Shown here: in pieces, positions 38,601 through 46,200 of the stretch
Layout: each line of letters starts with the position of its first letter
Numbering within the stretch: position 1 is the first letter of the stretch
Assembly (NCBI GenBank): GCA_945910005.1
Contig: OX246738.1
Location: 19,725,458-19,789,457 of the forward strand
Length of the DNA: 64,000 nt
Source: Isoperla grammatica
Lineage: Eukaryota > Arthropoda > Insecta > Plecoptera > Perlodidae
Direction: 5' to 3'
Translations under genes and position numbers: made by a program
The notes under the pieces: model-generated
Told to the model about the DNA's origin: nothing
Databases searched by the model: none
Seen by the model: only the letters and a program-made list of their open reading frames with translations

Positions 38601-40889
38601 CTAGGTGCCCTCGACGGACAGCTTGTCCCGCCTTCATCAGCAGCTGCATCATTTGGAGCCCCACAACCGCTAGGATTGACAGGTGCTTACGGCGCTCCTG
38701 CAGTGATTCCCATGAACCTAAACAATGAGTATGGTGCCCCTCCAAGCGGAGGAGGATCGTCGTTTGGCAACGACCTGGGAGGTTTATCAGTACCTCCAAG
38801 TAATGAGTACGGTGCTCCGTCAGCCTTAGGGCAGGGCCATGGCAATAGCAATGGCAATGGCAATGACTTTGGAATTTCCCTTGGTGGAAGTGGTGGAGGA
38901 GGAGGAGGAATAGGAGGTGGAATAGGAGGTGGAATAGGAGATGGACATGGAGGTGGACATGGAGGTGGACATGGAGGTGGGGGTAATCTAAATAGCGAGT
39001 ATGGCGCACCACAAGGCGCACCACAAGCGTCTCTTCCAAACAGTGAATATGGTACTCCATTTGGGGACGATTCCTTCTCCATTGTCAAGAGTACAGGATT
39101 CGAATTAAGTCCTACTGGTCCATCCTCGCAGCAAATACACCACAACAAACTGAACATCCAGAAGCCAGTTCACTTCCGTGAACCTGTCCCATTAGGACTT
39201 ATAACTTCAATTGGTGATGCGTCAACTAATAACGATCCGTCACTCAAGGGGCCAACTTATCTACCTCCTCCCATTCACGACCCTGTGAATACAAATAATA
39301 ATAATATTGGAGGCCCAGCTGTTGTGTATGGTTCTCCTCAGGCCAAACCATTTATCCAGTACGGTCCACCACCCAACATTCATCGCCCGCCTCCTCCACG
39401 GCCTGCCAATAGTTATGGAGTACCCAATAAAGGATTTGGAAACAGTTTCGGTTCATCTTTGTCATCTTCTAGCTTCGGTGGATCTTCCGGTTTTAAGTTT
39501 GGACATTCATCCAAACCTTCATCGGAATATGGTGGTCCCCCACCACCTTTACCATCAAACTCCTTCCGAGGACCTAAGTTCGAAATAAATTCTGGATCAC
39601 AGAGCTTCGGTGGTTCACATTCGTTTGCTAGTCAGTCCAATAGCTTCGGAAGTGGTATATCAGACAGCTACGGTGCCCCTTCGTCAAGCAGTTCAGCACA
39701 CAATTGTGGAGCAACAAGCTTCGTCCCGTCGAACAACTTTGGTGGACAAGGTGTGGTTAATCCTCATCATAGTCATTCTTCGGGCGGAATACAAGGCTCG
39801 TTCAATGACGGTGGCATTATTTCTGGTAACTATGGTCCCCCTCAGCCGTCTCAGAACTATGGGGCGCCATCCGGTGTAGGTGGTAGCCTAGACGTGTCCG
39901 GTGGCGCTGCCATATCAAGCAATCTACAAGTGTTGCAAGTACCGGCATCAGATCCTGCTACAATATACGGTTCTCCGTCTGAACATGTGTCTGTTAATTT
40001 ACTGGGCCAATCAGGTCAAGCGGCCGGCACCTTGAACACTAATTTGGATTCGTCATCCCTGACTATCAACTACGGAGCTCCCGTGCCTGACCCTAGGGGA
40101 AACACTAATGGGGAGGTAGCCCAAGCACTGACAAGCTATGGTTTACCACAAGATTTGGACACACTTTTCCCTCAGTCCCAGGGCTCATCTTCAGGTCATA
40201 ACCAAGCAATAGGCCAAGGGGTGTCCAATAACGGAGTGTTTGATATTCCTGTACGAGGTTCAAGAGGGAGCTACACACTTCAGATTCAATCTGCAGGGGG
40301 TGTTGGTGGTTCCGGTTCAGCTGATGATATTCCTCATGAGTCTGTGTTGTCTAACGGCCTCCTTCAAGATATTTTAGCTGCTATTGAAAACCCCCAAGGC
40401 CAACAAGGACTTCAACAACAGTTTAGCGCCCCGTCAGGAGGAGCATATCAAGCCTCTAATGACATTGAGATTCAAGAGTCATTACATAAAGAAGTTTTCT
40501 CAAATCCTGATTCAAACCAGAAAGCACAGGATCTGGATACAGCCCATTCAGAATCTCACACAATAACCCAGACAAAAGCTAGATATCCTTTCGCCCTTGA
40601 CGATAACTCAATTGCACTTTATTTTAAAGGCAATTTGACATCTAGTGGAAAAAATTCAACAGAAAATGCTGAAAATGTATTTTCCATACCAACTACCGAG
40701 GAACTTCAGAACCAAATACTTTCGTCGGGTGACCAAGGGGGTAGCTACGTTGCCTTCAACTCGGCGCAATCAAGCTATGTCTACGGAGATGCGTCCACGT
40801 CTACGACTACGGAGCTTCCGACGACGACTGTCCAGACGCCCCCCGAAGCCGCAGAAACCACATTGCCCATTGAAGTAAATGCCGAATAG
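15809..40889 (+). CDS. Giant secreted YGPP/YGAP-repeat protein, probably structural cuticle protein (2 exons: 15809-15823, 37020-40889)
   Basis: Predicted extracellular structural protein, most likely of cuticle or another elastic or lined matrix. Joining 15809-15823 (MRNYM, donor GTAAGA) to 37020-40889 (acceptor CTGTTTCAG) keeps frame and makes a textbook signal peptide (residues 1-22, cleavage after AHA) on a ~1294-residue protein. Residues ~43-246 are YGPP/KPVYGPP repeats. Residues ~346-536 are Gly/Ser/His/Phe-rich with five 21-residue SFDQSGGSFGHGGG-type units. Dispersed SYGAP/EYGAP motifs run to ~1049. The non-repetitive C-terminus (~1079-1294) contains IPVRGSRGSYTLQIQSAGG, VLSNGLLQDILAAIE, two N-glycosylation sequons (NLT, NST) and a Ser/Thr/Pro tail. 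I find one Cys in the mature chain (codon at 39705). SDSYGAP-like motifs recall pro-resilin, whose tyrosines form dityrosine cross-links, but no Rebers-Riddiford chitin-binding domain is visible. No in-frame ATG lies between the upstream stop (36975) and the signal core, so an upstream start exon is required. Exon 2 is near certain; exon 1 is inference from phase, donor and signal-peptide fit. Confidence 0.85.
17541..17735 (+). repeat. Tandem duplication, 103-bp unit, two copies
   Basis: TACTGATTACAAGGCTTCGT begins each copy at 17541 and 17644. Both contain GATTGAAAGGTAT and ACTTGAAAACAAAAACATGC and differ at only a few positions, so the event is recent. Confidence 0.95.
20984..21240. mobile_element. 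MITE with long terminal inverted repeats (257 bp), hAT-like
   Basis: Left arm CAGGGCCCAGATTCACAAAA then GTGCCTAG...TTTAGGCAAA; right arm TTTGCCTAACTTAGG...GTTAGGCATCTTTGTGAATC then CAGGCCCTG. Arms of ~55 bp with small indels enclose ~140 bp of AT-rich sequence. Flanks GTAAAGGT and GTATAGGC match at 6 of 8, possibly a decayed 8-bp target duplication. It sits in intron 1. Confidence 0.8.
21741..21853 (+). repeat. Direct repeat copy A (113 bp)
   Basis: TTCAGTAATCAACCAATCAA through TTCTTGACGGAAAATTACAT, repeated at 22157-22269 with about four differences. The copies are 416 bp apart. Confidence 0.93.
22157..22269 (+). repeat. Direct repeat copy B (113 bp)
   Basis: Second copy of the 21741-21853 sequence. 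The ~300 bp between them (21854-22156) is single-copy within the window, so this resembles the paired ends of an insertion or a duplicated breakpoint. Confidence 0.93.
24408..24478 (-). mobile_element. SINE family 1 tail fragment
   Basis: The complement contains GTGATGCACCTGAAAAGGGA and GATTTGCACCCTAC, matching CACCTGAAGAGGGGCACATC and GGTTTGCACCCTA of the 7.36 kb copy in order and spacing. Confidence 0.6.
24690..24770 (+). mobile_element. tRNA-like SINE head remnant
   Basis: A-box-like CTGGCTCATCTAGTGTTAGG and B box GGTTCGAATCCC (24742-24753), 40-50 bp apart as in a tRNA, followed by CGCGTGTAACACGCG. No complementary acceptor arm was found, so it is not a good tRNA gene. No family 2 tail follows. 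Confidence 0.55.
24862..25196 (+). repeat. Dispersed repeat, left member of an inverted pair (~335 bp)
   Basis: Starts ATTATAATTCGTTAATTATC and ends TTGCGAGAAATCATGGGATT. Over its whole length it is the reverse complement (~85% by eye) of 27555-27892. It has no coding frame. Two copies within 3 kb suggest an interspersed element family. Confidence 0.85.
25326..25350. repeat. Perfect GC-rich hairpin
   Basis: GCATTCCGCCC, loop AGC, GGGCGGAATGC: an 11-bp perfect stem in an AT-rich setting, 28 bp before a SINE fragment. Confidence 0.9.
25378..25462 (-). mobile_element. SINE family 2, 3' fragment
   Basis: Plus-strand TTGTATTTATGTAGTC, CACTCAGTTACTTGAACTAA and CAGTGGGAGACATTT are the complement of the family 2 tail domain. 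No tRNA-like head is present within the next 200 bp, so the copy is 5'-truncated. Confidence 0.7.
26900..27238 (-). mobile_element. SINE family 1 copy with internal tandem expansion
   Basis: Read on the minus strand from 27238 it starts ACCGATGAAGATGGCTCAG, matching the head at 7360, then passes an A/B-box region and the ACTGAAGGTTTTC motif. The segment equivalent to TTTTCCTCAGTCGTAAAGGC in the 7.36 kb copy is repeated about nine times (26938-27143). The sequence then resumes with AGGCAAATGCGGGGATTG, the next part of the SINE body, before matching is lost. Confidence 0.8.
26938..27143 (-). repeat. 23-bp minisatellite grown from the SINE body, ~9 units
   Basis: Plus-strand unit CCTTACGACTGAGAAAACAG plus TCG, at 26938, 26961, 26984, 27007, 27030, 27053, 27076, 27099 and a last degenerate unit from 27122. 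CCTTACGAC and CCTTATAAC variants partly alternate, suggesting expansion by a dimer or higher-order step. The outermost SINE-proximal units are the most diverged. Confidence 0.95.
27555..27892 (-). repeat. Dispersed repeat, right member of the inverted pair (~338 bp)
   Basis: Runs from CAATCCCAAGATTTCTCGCA to GGATAATTAACGAACTATTA and mirrors 24862-25196. Shared landmarks are ACTTGCGAGAAAT, CTCAGTGGATTTTAGATAAA, CATCGCAGCC and ACACAGTTGAGTTTTAAAA in complement. Confidence 0.85.
29040..29345 (+). repeat. 77-bp tandem repeat, four units
   Basis: GTTCTGGATGTTTATAAGAA occurs at 29044, 29121, 29198 and 29275. Units are almost identical, so recent expansion is likely. The minus-strand frame at 29159-29380 is a by-product. 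Confidence 0.96.
31417..31855 (+). repeat. Tandem duplication, ~214-bp unit, two copies
   Basis: TCTACATTAATATATGGCCA starts at 31417 and 31631. Both copies contain the palindrome GTTATCTAGATAAC and ATAAATGATCTTTG and end near GACTGGACACAA. Copy 2 has a small internal TTGTACATACTAA duplication. Confidence 0.9.
32465..32535 (+). mobile_element. tRNA-like SINE head remnant
   Basis: TTGGTCTTGAATGTGG (A-box-like) and GGATTCGATTCTC (B box, 32517-32529), followed by a T-rich run. Too diverged to be a tRNA and lacking a recognisable tail. Confidence 0.5.
33112..33128 (+). repeat. Poly(G) run in intron 1
   Basis: About 17 G, apart from a preceding GGGTT. Homopolymer length is unreliable in most sequencing data. 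Confidence 0.95.
35568..35645 (+). repeat. Poly(C) and (CT)n microsatellite
   Basis: About 14 C, then CACCCGCC, then ~45 bp of CT repeats. It accounts for the minus-strand Glu/Arg-rich frame at 35536-35784. Confidence 0.97.
36425..36451. repeat. Short hairpin
   Basis: ACGTAAGTA, spacer CAGCC, TACTTACGT, a 9-bp perfect stem, ~570 bp upstream of exon 2. No function assigned. Confidence 0.7.
37020..40889 (+). CDS. Exon 2 of the YGPP/YGAP-repeat protein (3,870 nt, terminal coding exon)
   Basis: Open without interruption from the acceptor CAG at 37017-37019 to the TAG at 40887-40889, coding 1289 residues. The frame is not just a low-complexity accident. It opens with a hydrophobic signal core ending in AHA, keeps tyrosine-centred YGPP/YGAP motifs in register for 3 kb despite synonymous variation (Gly and Pro codons change freely), and ends in a non-repetitive acidic and polar segment. 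GC content is clearly above that of the flanks. The open frame technically extends upstream to 36990, but those ten codons are the intron's pyrimidine tract and acceptor. Large open frames on the other strand and in frame +1 across this exon are repeat-driven shadows. Confidence 0.95.
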   Translation, partial: WLGVLLLALVSTRGAHAEEVDAPPSQEATRRDASLSDSYGVPLPADTYGPPRSPSNSYGPPNKIHVPPPPDPPPPRGSYGPPKSSYGPPPSSSYGPPKGPRPVYGPPKPVYGPPRAPRPEYGPPNNGPPSYHGPPPPIPSNSYGPPRRPKPVYGPPPKPVYGPPKPVYGPPPKPVYGPPKPVYGPPKPVYGPPPKPVYGPPRPVYGPPPKPVYGPPRPVYGPPPKPVYGPPPNDVYGPPRRPPGVGAPPTPPIIKYDGWQPMPGLVSRPPKSSYGVPTNGGSGGHGDFNGPPPPPPTGSGGDSGLSSSYGAPSGGGFDGPPPPSPQSQYGPPSSTLNVPSLGGISFGSSGFGGGSFDQGGGSSGHGGGGNFGHGVGLGNGGGSFDQSGGSFGHGGGSAGHGGGSFDQSGGSFGHGGGSAGHGGGSFDQSGGSIGHGGGSSGHGGGSFDQSGGSFGHGGGSSGHGGGSFDQSGGSFGHGGGSSGHGGVSVSFDGGSSGLGIGSFGQNGGGSLGHGEGHSNHGDGSSGGLGALDGQLVPPSSAAASFGAPQPLGLTGAYGAPAVIPMNLNNEYGAPPSGGGSSFGNDLGGLSVPPSNEYGAPSALGQGHGNSNGNGNDFGISLGGSGGGGGGIGGGIGGGIGDGHGGGHGGGHGGGGNLNSEYGAPQGAPQASLPNSEYGTPFGDDSFSIVKSTGFELSPTGPSSQQIHHNKLNIQKPVHFREPVPLGLITSIGDASTNNDPSLKGPTYLPPPIHDPVNTNNNNIGGPAVVYGSPQAKPFIQYGPPPNIHRPPPPRPANSYGVPNKGFGNSFGSSLSSSSFGGSSGFKFGHSSKPSSEYGGPPPPLPSNSFRGPKFEINSGSQSFGGSHSFASQSNSFGSGISDSYGAPSSSSSAHNCGATSFVPSNNFGGQGVVNPHHSHSSGGIQGSFNDGGIISGNYGPPQPSQNYGAPSGVGGSLDVSGGAAISSNLQVLQVPASDPATIYGSPSEHVSVNLLGQSGQAAGTLNTNLDSSSLTINYGAPVPDPRGNTNGEVAQALTSYGLPQDLDTLFPQSQGSSSGHNQAIGQGVSNNGVFDIPVRGSRGSYTLQIQSAGGVGGSGSADDIPHESVLSNGLLQDILAAIENPQGQQGLQQQFSAPSGGAYQASNDIEIQESLHKEVFSNPDSNQKAQDLDTAHSESHTITQTKARYPFALDDNSIALYFKGNLTSSGKNSTENAENVFSIPTTEELQNQILSSGDQGGSYVAFNSAQSSYVYGDASTSTTTELPTTTVQTPPEAAETTLPIEVNAE
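37470..37740 (+). repeat. Coding KPVYGPP tandem repeat
   Basis: About a dozen copies of a (P)KPVYGPP or RPVYGPP heptad/octad, roughly residues 156-246, with strong synonymous variation between copies. This variation indicates an older, protein-level-constrained repeat, unlike the near-identical 63-bp units further on. Confidence 0.92.
38160..38474 (+). repeat. Coding 63-bp tandem repeat (five 21-residue units)
   Basis: Units begin at 38160, 38223, 38286, 38349 and 38412, each coding GGGSFDQSGGS(F/I)GHGGGS(A/S)GH. The DNA copies are nearly identical with only scattered substitutions, and the unit is a multiple of three, so unit number can change without breaking frame. Degenerate half-units flank it from about 38060 and to about 38510. 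Confidence 0.93.
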
Positions 40890-41120
40890 AGTTCCCAGTC
40901 TTTTAACCTTCAGCGACAGCAAAATAAGACTAAACAGGTGTACCAAATAATTATTTATTCAGTTAGGATTATAAAGAAAGCCATTATGCAAGTAGCCAAC
41001 AGCTTACCTTCGTCGATCGGTTGTTAAATTGAAGTTATCGCTTCAAAAAAGCAAGTTTTTGGATGAGACACGTTGCCAGTTTTTTCCCCATTTAATAATA
41101 AATTAAAAATGTATATCGTT
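40890..41120 (+). other. 3' UTR of the repeat-protein gene
   Basis: AT-rich sequence after the TAG stop at 40887, with no continuation of the reading frame and a canonical AATAAA ~210 nt downstream. The cleavage site is not defined, so the 3' limit is approximate. Confidence 0.55.
41097..41102 (+). terminator. Candidate poly(A) signal AATAAA
   Basis: First canonical AATAAA after the stop codon, ~210 nt downstream. In an AT-rich region such hexamers also occur by chance, so transcript evidence would be needed to fix the 3' end. Confidence 0.5.
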
Positions 41121-44100
41121 TGATGAAACTTATCGTATGCAAAGTTGCGTACGTGGGGTTTAGACGCGCCAAGACCTCCATGTAGACATAGTAGTGTTAT
41201 GGAATGGGGATAACGTTTAGCATAATCGTGCAATCGCATCATCTGCCGGTAACTATATCGAAAGTAGGTTTAACACACAGATGAATGTAATTTGAGATTA
41301 CCACCCGGGCATGGGTGTAGCTTTCTCCGACCTTCACGTGAACTTCGATCTGTGCATGGTCACTTAATGACCTCTGAATTTAAGGCTAAGATTGTCTTGT
41401 AATTCACATCCGGCCCAATCGTCCGAATTATTTGCCGGAGACAGCGAAACTGATGCCGAGGTCAATCAGTGACCCAAACTTAAGGTTAAGGTTTACATCT
41501 TCCATCTGGACATAAATCGTAGCCGAAGACTGGTTTGCAATTCGAACAATATTCAGTCGGTGTACGACTTTAATGTTAACTTCTTTTTATAAGGCGTTCT
41601 AGTGACATACAAAAATACTACTTCCAGTTTGCTCTGTGTTGTCTTCTTTTGCATGGCGTCCTCTATTTCGTACGAGCTGCACATAATAATCGAGATGTTA
41701 ATCTCGCTCGCGGCAATGCTGGTGACGTCACTGCGATGTTAACCACCGGCTCTCGTTAGCGCTGTGCTAGTTCGCGGAGATGAATGGAATCCAGAAGGAA
41801 CATCTGGTCCAAATCTTAATGCTCGACGCTATGCAAATCTATTTAATTAGTGATGGTATTTACTTGTGAATCTGTGCCAATATTTCTTGATTAGTATGTG
41901 TGCTCTTGAGATACTGTTTATGTGTGTATTTATGTACAGTCACGAACGAAAAGTTTGAGGACAAAGATCTGTGTGACAATTTTCTTTATAGAAACTTGTG
42001 CAATGAATTAATAATTTGTTAGAATTTTAATTGACTCGATTTAGTTTGAATAACTTTTCTGTTTGTTGCTGTACGCCGTTTCGTTATTCGAAACAAGTAT
42101 ATTATTGTACTATTGATGACACTCAACTCATTGTAAATATATTTTTTAATATAATTTTGTAGACTACATTTTATTGACTGAAGAAGCATAGAGAATATGT
42201 GTGCCTGATCCTACCTTATTGCCTTATTTCCATTCGATCCGCACAAAAATGTTGTCATCGCAGAGGACCTGGCTCGAGTAGGTTCGTTCTGTGTCTTTAA
42301 GTTCAACTCTGAAGATGGACGGAGCAACCTCAGCGGAACTTCAGCATCATCATCTTCAATAACTTAGATGGAGGCGGTAATCGCGAATGTGTCAAAATTA
42401 ATATAATGTGAAATATATTAATAATGTGAGCATGTATAAATTACATACATATTAGTGTTTTATATACAAAACAATAATTCTTAAGGGGGAAAAATAAGGA
42501 AACCAACTTTGTGGCGTTTTATTTTGAAACCGCAAACATATTTTAGATTTTTGATTAATTCACAAACTTTAATGCTTTAGCACTTACTGAAAATAAGGTT
42601 TAACATCTTCCAAATCTTAGAATGCAGAATTCAATGAAGTGAATATTATAATACATTACCTATTATATAGATCGACATAGAGCATGATAGGCAATTATAC
42701 GGTTATCACATAAATATTTTATCTAAATCGGTACATATTCTAACTGTGAAGCAGTTTTTGTCGTTGACAAGATAGTAAATACATCACACAATGTTTGCGA
42801 TGATAAGATACTGCCCACTAAGAAATAAACTTAGTTTTATGTATTAATTTAATGTCAATATTATTCAGTTAAAAACATATTTACAATGGAGGACAGTAAA
42901 TAGAGTAGAACAATAGAATTAGTAATGAAGTAATATTTACTATATATGCACAGCAGATGTGGCTTGGTTTGCTCACTCTCACAACAGTCTCTCTTCATAA
43001 ACTATAATTGTCCGATGCAATAAAGTGCACCACTGGCCTACATCATGAGTCGTAAAGCATCGGTCTTCCCACCTCCTGTGATTTCTATTATTCCACACAA
43101 TATGTTATTGGGTGTTTCAATTCAAAATAACAATAGTTCAATCACCACAAAATTGCTCATTGTGGATATCGACATGTAAATTACTACTATAATATTCCTT
43201 GCGAGTCTCATCACTCATCAGACAATCCCATGCATGGAGAAAGTAGTTGCGAGAAACAATGGAGAACGATTGTTGATAATACTATTTAATTATCTCAGTC
43301 TCACATTTAACAATAGTCGGTGCATTCTAGTGTACTTGTCCTGTCTGCACCAAGGTAATTAGCAGGTCTCGTGCACTTCACTTGTGGGCTAAGGTCATAA
43401 GCTTTACCAGGGTTCAATTACTACATTGCAATTGCTCGAATGTTTTCTGTAAAACCATTAGATATAGAGCGGAGATACGCTCAGTGATAAAACCGATGAT
43501 ATCTACACAGTACTCAAGCGTGCCAGTGGCCCATTTCAACAATTTGTATTCCCTAATCGAATATATCATTTTCGCCACTAAATAAATAAAAACATTTTAT
43601 TGCAATCCTAAGTCGTTTACACGCTCTCTCACACGAACTGGAGTACCAATGTTCTAGTAGTAGTAGAACCATTTTCAGGTAGCAATAGTGTTGGCTGTAA
43701 TAATAGTACTGTATGAAAAGTAAATGCAAAAAAGTGAGCTCAATTCAACAGAAAAACGTCATAGTAACGCCTACATTAATTTTGTTACACAGTATAGTGG
43801 TAGAAGTAGTGGTATAGTTGTGATAGTGGCAGTAGAAGTGGTAAAAGTATAGTGGCAGCAGTTAGTGGTTGCAGTAATAATAATCATTAGACCTTAGGCA
43901 TTGAGAGAATTATTCTGACAAATAAATTTAATTAATTACAGCTGTTTTCAGTCTACCCTATACCAACCAAGACGGCGGTTTTCTGTTCTGTTATGTTCTG
44001 AAGGACAACCATAACGTTCATCATAGACTAGTGGTGGTGGTACTGCTATGTATGGTATTACAGACATTGAGAAATGGGTGGATTTAATAGTGGGGAGGGA

Positions 44101-44492
44101 ATAAACACACGCCAAGCTGAATACTATTACGTTTATCTATAGTACATTAAAACTACCAGGCAATAGCTATATTATTCATCAAACAGCTTATTTTCGCCAT
44201 GGCATCCGCCAGTCGAAATGCTTCAAACCTGTCAAATAGCTTAGTATACAAATAACTTAATTATTTTGTTGATTGTAATACTGCATTGCTTATCTTTCTG
44301 TATATAACGTGATTGTGTGGGATATTAATCTGAACTTTGAAGAATTTTCAAAGGTTAATTCGATTTCGTCAATTCTCTCGTCCAACCAAATCTAATTGCT
44401 AAGTAATAACTTGTCCGTTATTATTTACTCCGGTACTGACTATTTGAAGAGGAATGAATGTGTGAATGTGAAGCTCTCATTGGAGGCCGCGA
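41121..44492. other. Downstream intergenic, no recognisable gene
   Basis: The part nearest the gene (41290-41550, 41690-41780) is GC-richer than average but without an open frame of note. The remainder is AT-rich with an imperfect trinucleotide repeat at 43796. Confidence 0.55.
43796..43885 (+). repeat. Imperfect GTAGTG-type trinucleotide repeat
   Basis: Repeated TAGTGG, AGTAGT and GTGGCAG blocks with many interruptions. Confidence 0.7.

Positions 44493-44561
<69 letters not shown>
44493..44561 (+). repeat. (CT)n microsatellite
   Basis: About 68 bp of CT with one phase slip at 44520 and one CTGT. The overlapping frames on both strands (44396-44722) are artefacts. Confidence 0.97.
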
Positions 44562-45477
44562 GGTGCCGCGAACAGCTGGCTGGGCTGAATCCAGGTAAGG
44601 AGGTTGCACCGATACGTACCATAGATCGCGCCAAGAAGCTTTGAGTAGGAGTAAGTGCTGGTTGGGTGAGGACTACTTCGTATGCGTGCAGGTGCGTGCA
44701 GGTGCGTCGAGAGGTATCTCACACCACCGAAATGCGGCTAAGTGATCGCCGAAGGATCTTTGCTAGTTCGGTTGGTTCTCACCTAAGGCAATGTCGGCCT
44801 CAGTCAACGCTTCCGTTGAAATGGAGCCCTCGAACATTAAGTATTTAATCGTTTCTCTCGTAGGATGTTCTCCGTATAGATCTCATCTTATACAGGTTGT
44901 TGACTAACCTTCGAGGTGCTTTACATGATTTGATGAAAACCATTTTGAAGATCTGTTTCAAATTTTTTTTCTCAGAATTCAATTAGTGAGAAGGAATTTT
45001 GTCAACGCCCTTTGATCATTTATGCTGCTATAGAAGGAATTTATATTGTAACTTCCAAAAAATTATGTTGTTATATCTAATATAGTCTGGATATTTGTTA
45101 ATTTATTGAGTACACATGCAGATACTAGCTTCGTCCATTTACTTAACGTAATATGTGATTAGTCCTTATGTGGTAGAAGGTGTCAATTGCCCAACTTCAG
45201 GAATCAAATAGTTCAGAGATTATGATATATTCGTGCTCTCCCCAGGGTTTTCGCTTTGGCCATATAGTATAATATGTATATTGTTAATTATCAGTCCTAG
45301 TGCAAATTAGGTCCGTTTATTAGAGTTTACATTAGCGATACATACTTGACTGGATATCTTTTCATTTACTTCTACCCATAAAATCAGCATAGGTACCTGA
45401 ATATATTTTTAAATATGTTTTCTAGTTCTTGTTGTGTTTGTGTGTACATTATAACCATAAATATAAGTATACATAAA

Positions 45478-45690
45478 TACATTTGTATTTATAGTCCACC
45501 CACTCAGTTACAAGAACTGATTTTCAGTGGGGGTCATTTATACTATTTAGTATGTATTTCGTTGCTATAACCAGTAATGCATTGATAGATTAAAGTTGAG
45601 TTCCAAAGTTAAAAAACCCATGCCCGACAGGGGAATTGAACCCTGAACCATCTGCATGAACACACTAGACCAACGAGCCTCACGAAGGTA
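45478..45690 (-). mobile_element. tRNA-derived SINE, family 2, near full length
   Basis: On the minus strand the head has A box GGCTCGTTGGTCTAGTGTG (45662-45680) and B box AGGGTTCAATTCCC (45631-45644). A ~90-bp body follows, then a conserved 3' domain GACCCCCACTGAAAATCAG / TTCTTGTAACTGAGTGGG / TGGACTATAAATACAAATG. The tRNA-like part cannot be closed into a proper acceptor stem and is attached to the repeat tail, so this is a SINE and not a functional tRNA. Confidence 0.8.
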
Positions 45691-45885
45691 TAGTAGAATT
45701 AAAAGCAGGACCTGAACTAACACTGGATTATTTTATTCTACAAAAAAAAGTAAGCCAGTTATCTAAAAACATTGATAAAATGCTGATAGCACTGATCTTA
45801 TATCCAAAGTAACACAACGTGTCGTAATTAAGAGCGAGAGGTGGTTTTAAGTTAAAAACCGCACACAATTTTCATCTTTCAATTG

Positions 45886-46200
45886 TATCTCAAGAATGGA
45901 CCTCGAAATCGAAAATCTGAATCCACAGCGAACTGTGGTTTGATACTACCCAAGGTCCGTAAATCCCCTGGCGGGGGCTCGTCGAACTCCCAACCGAACT
46001 TCCGCCAGGGGATCGACGGACTTTGGGTACGACCTACAGACTGAAAACATATTAAAACCAGTAGCGAAGTTACTTTATGACTAATAAAAGCCATACTGAT
46101 TACAATGTTAGACACATAAGAGCATCCACACAGTAGGGCTTATCAAACCACAGTCCGCTGTTGATTCAGATTTTCGGCTATGAGGTCCATTCTTGAGATA
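45886..46200. mobile_element. Foldback element (315 bp) carrying a second internal foldback
   Basis: Outer arms: TATCTCAAGAATGGACCTC through AAATCTGAATC and CTGTGGTTTGATA, returning from 46141 as TATCAAACCACAG through GATTCAGATTTTCGG to GAGGTCCATTCTTGAGATA. An independent inner inverted repeat lies at 45948-46028 (ACCCAAGGTCCGTAAATCCC with CTGGCGG, mirrored by CCGCCAGGGGATCGACGG then ACTTTGGGT). About 110 bp of AT-rich sequence separates it from the right outer arm. Confidence 0.8.
45948..46028. repeat. Inner 81-bp inverted repeat
   Basis: Arms of ~27 bp (CCCAAGGTCCGTAAATCCCC with TGGCGG, and complement) enclose ~27 bp. It lies asymmetrically inside the larger foldback 45886-46200, close to its left arm. 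It may be a separate small element inserted there or an internal duplication of a hairpin. Confidence 0.8.

Noticed and set aside
38026..39060. 344-codon antisense frame (and 156- and 92-codon ones) over exon 2
   Set aside because: Antisense readings of the Gly/Pro-rich coding repeats. The sense strand has the signal peptide and in-register motifs.
44396..44722. Ser/Leu- and Glu/Arg-rich frames
   Set aside because: Produced by the CT microsatellite.
45618..45690. tRNA gene on the minus strand
   Set aside because: Tail matches other family 2 copies and the acceptor arms do not pair; it is a SINE head.
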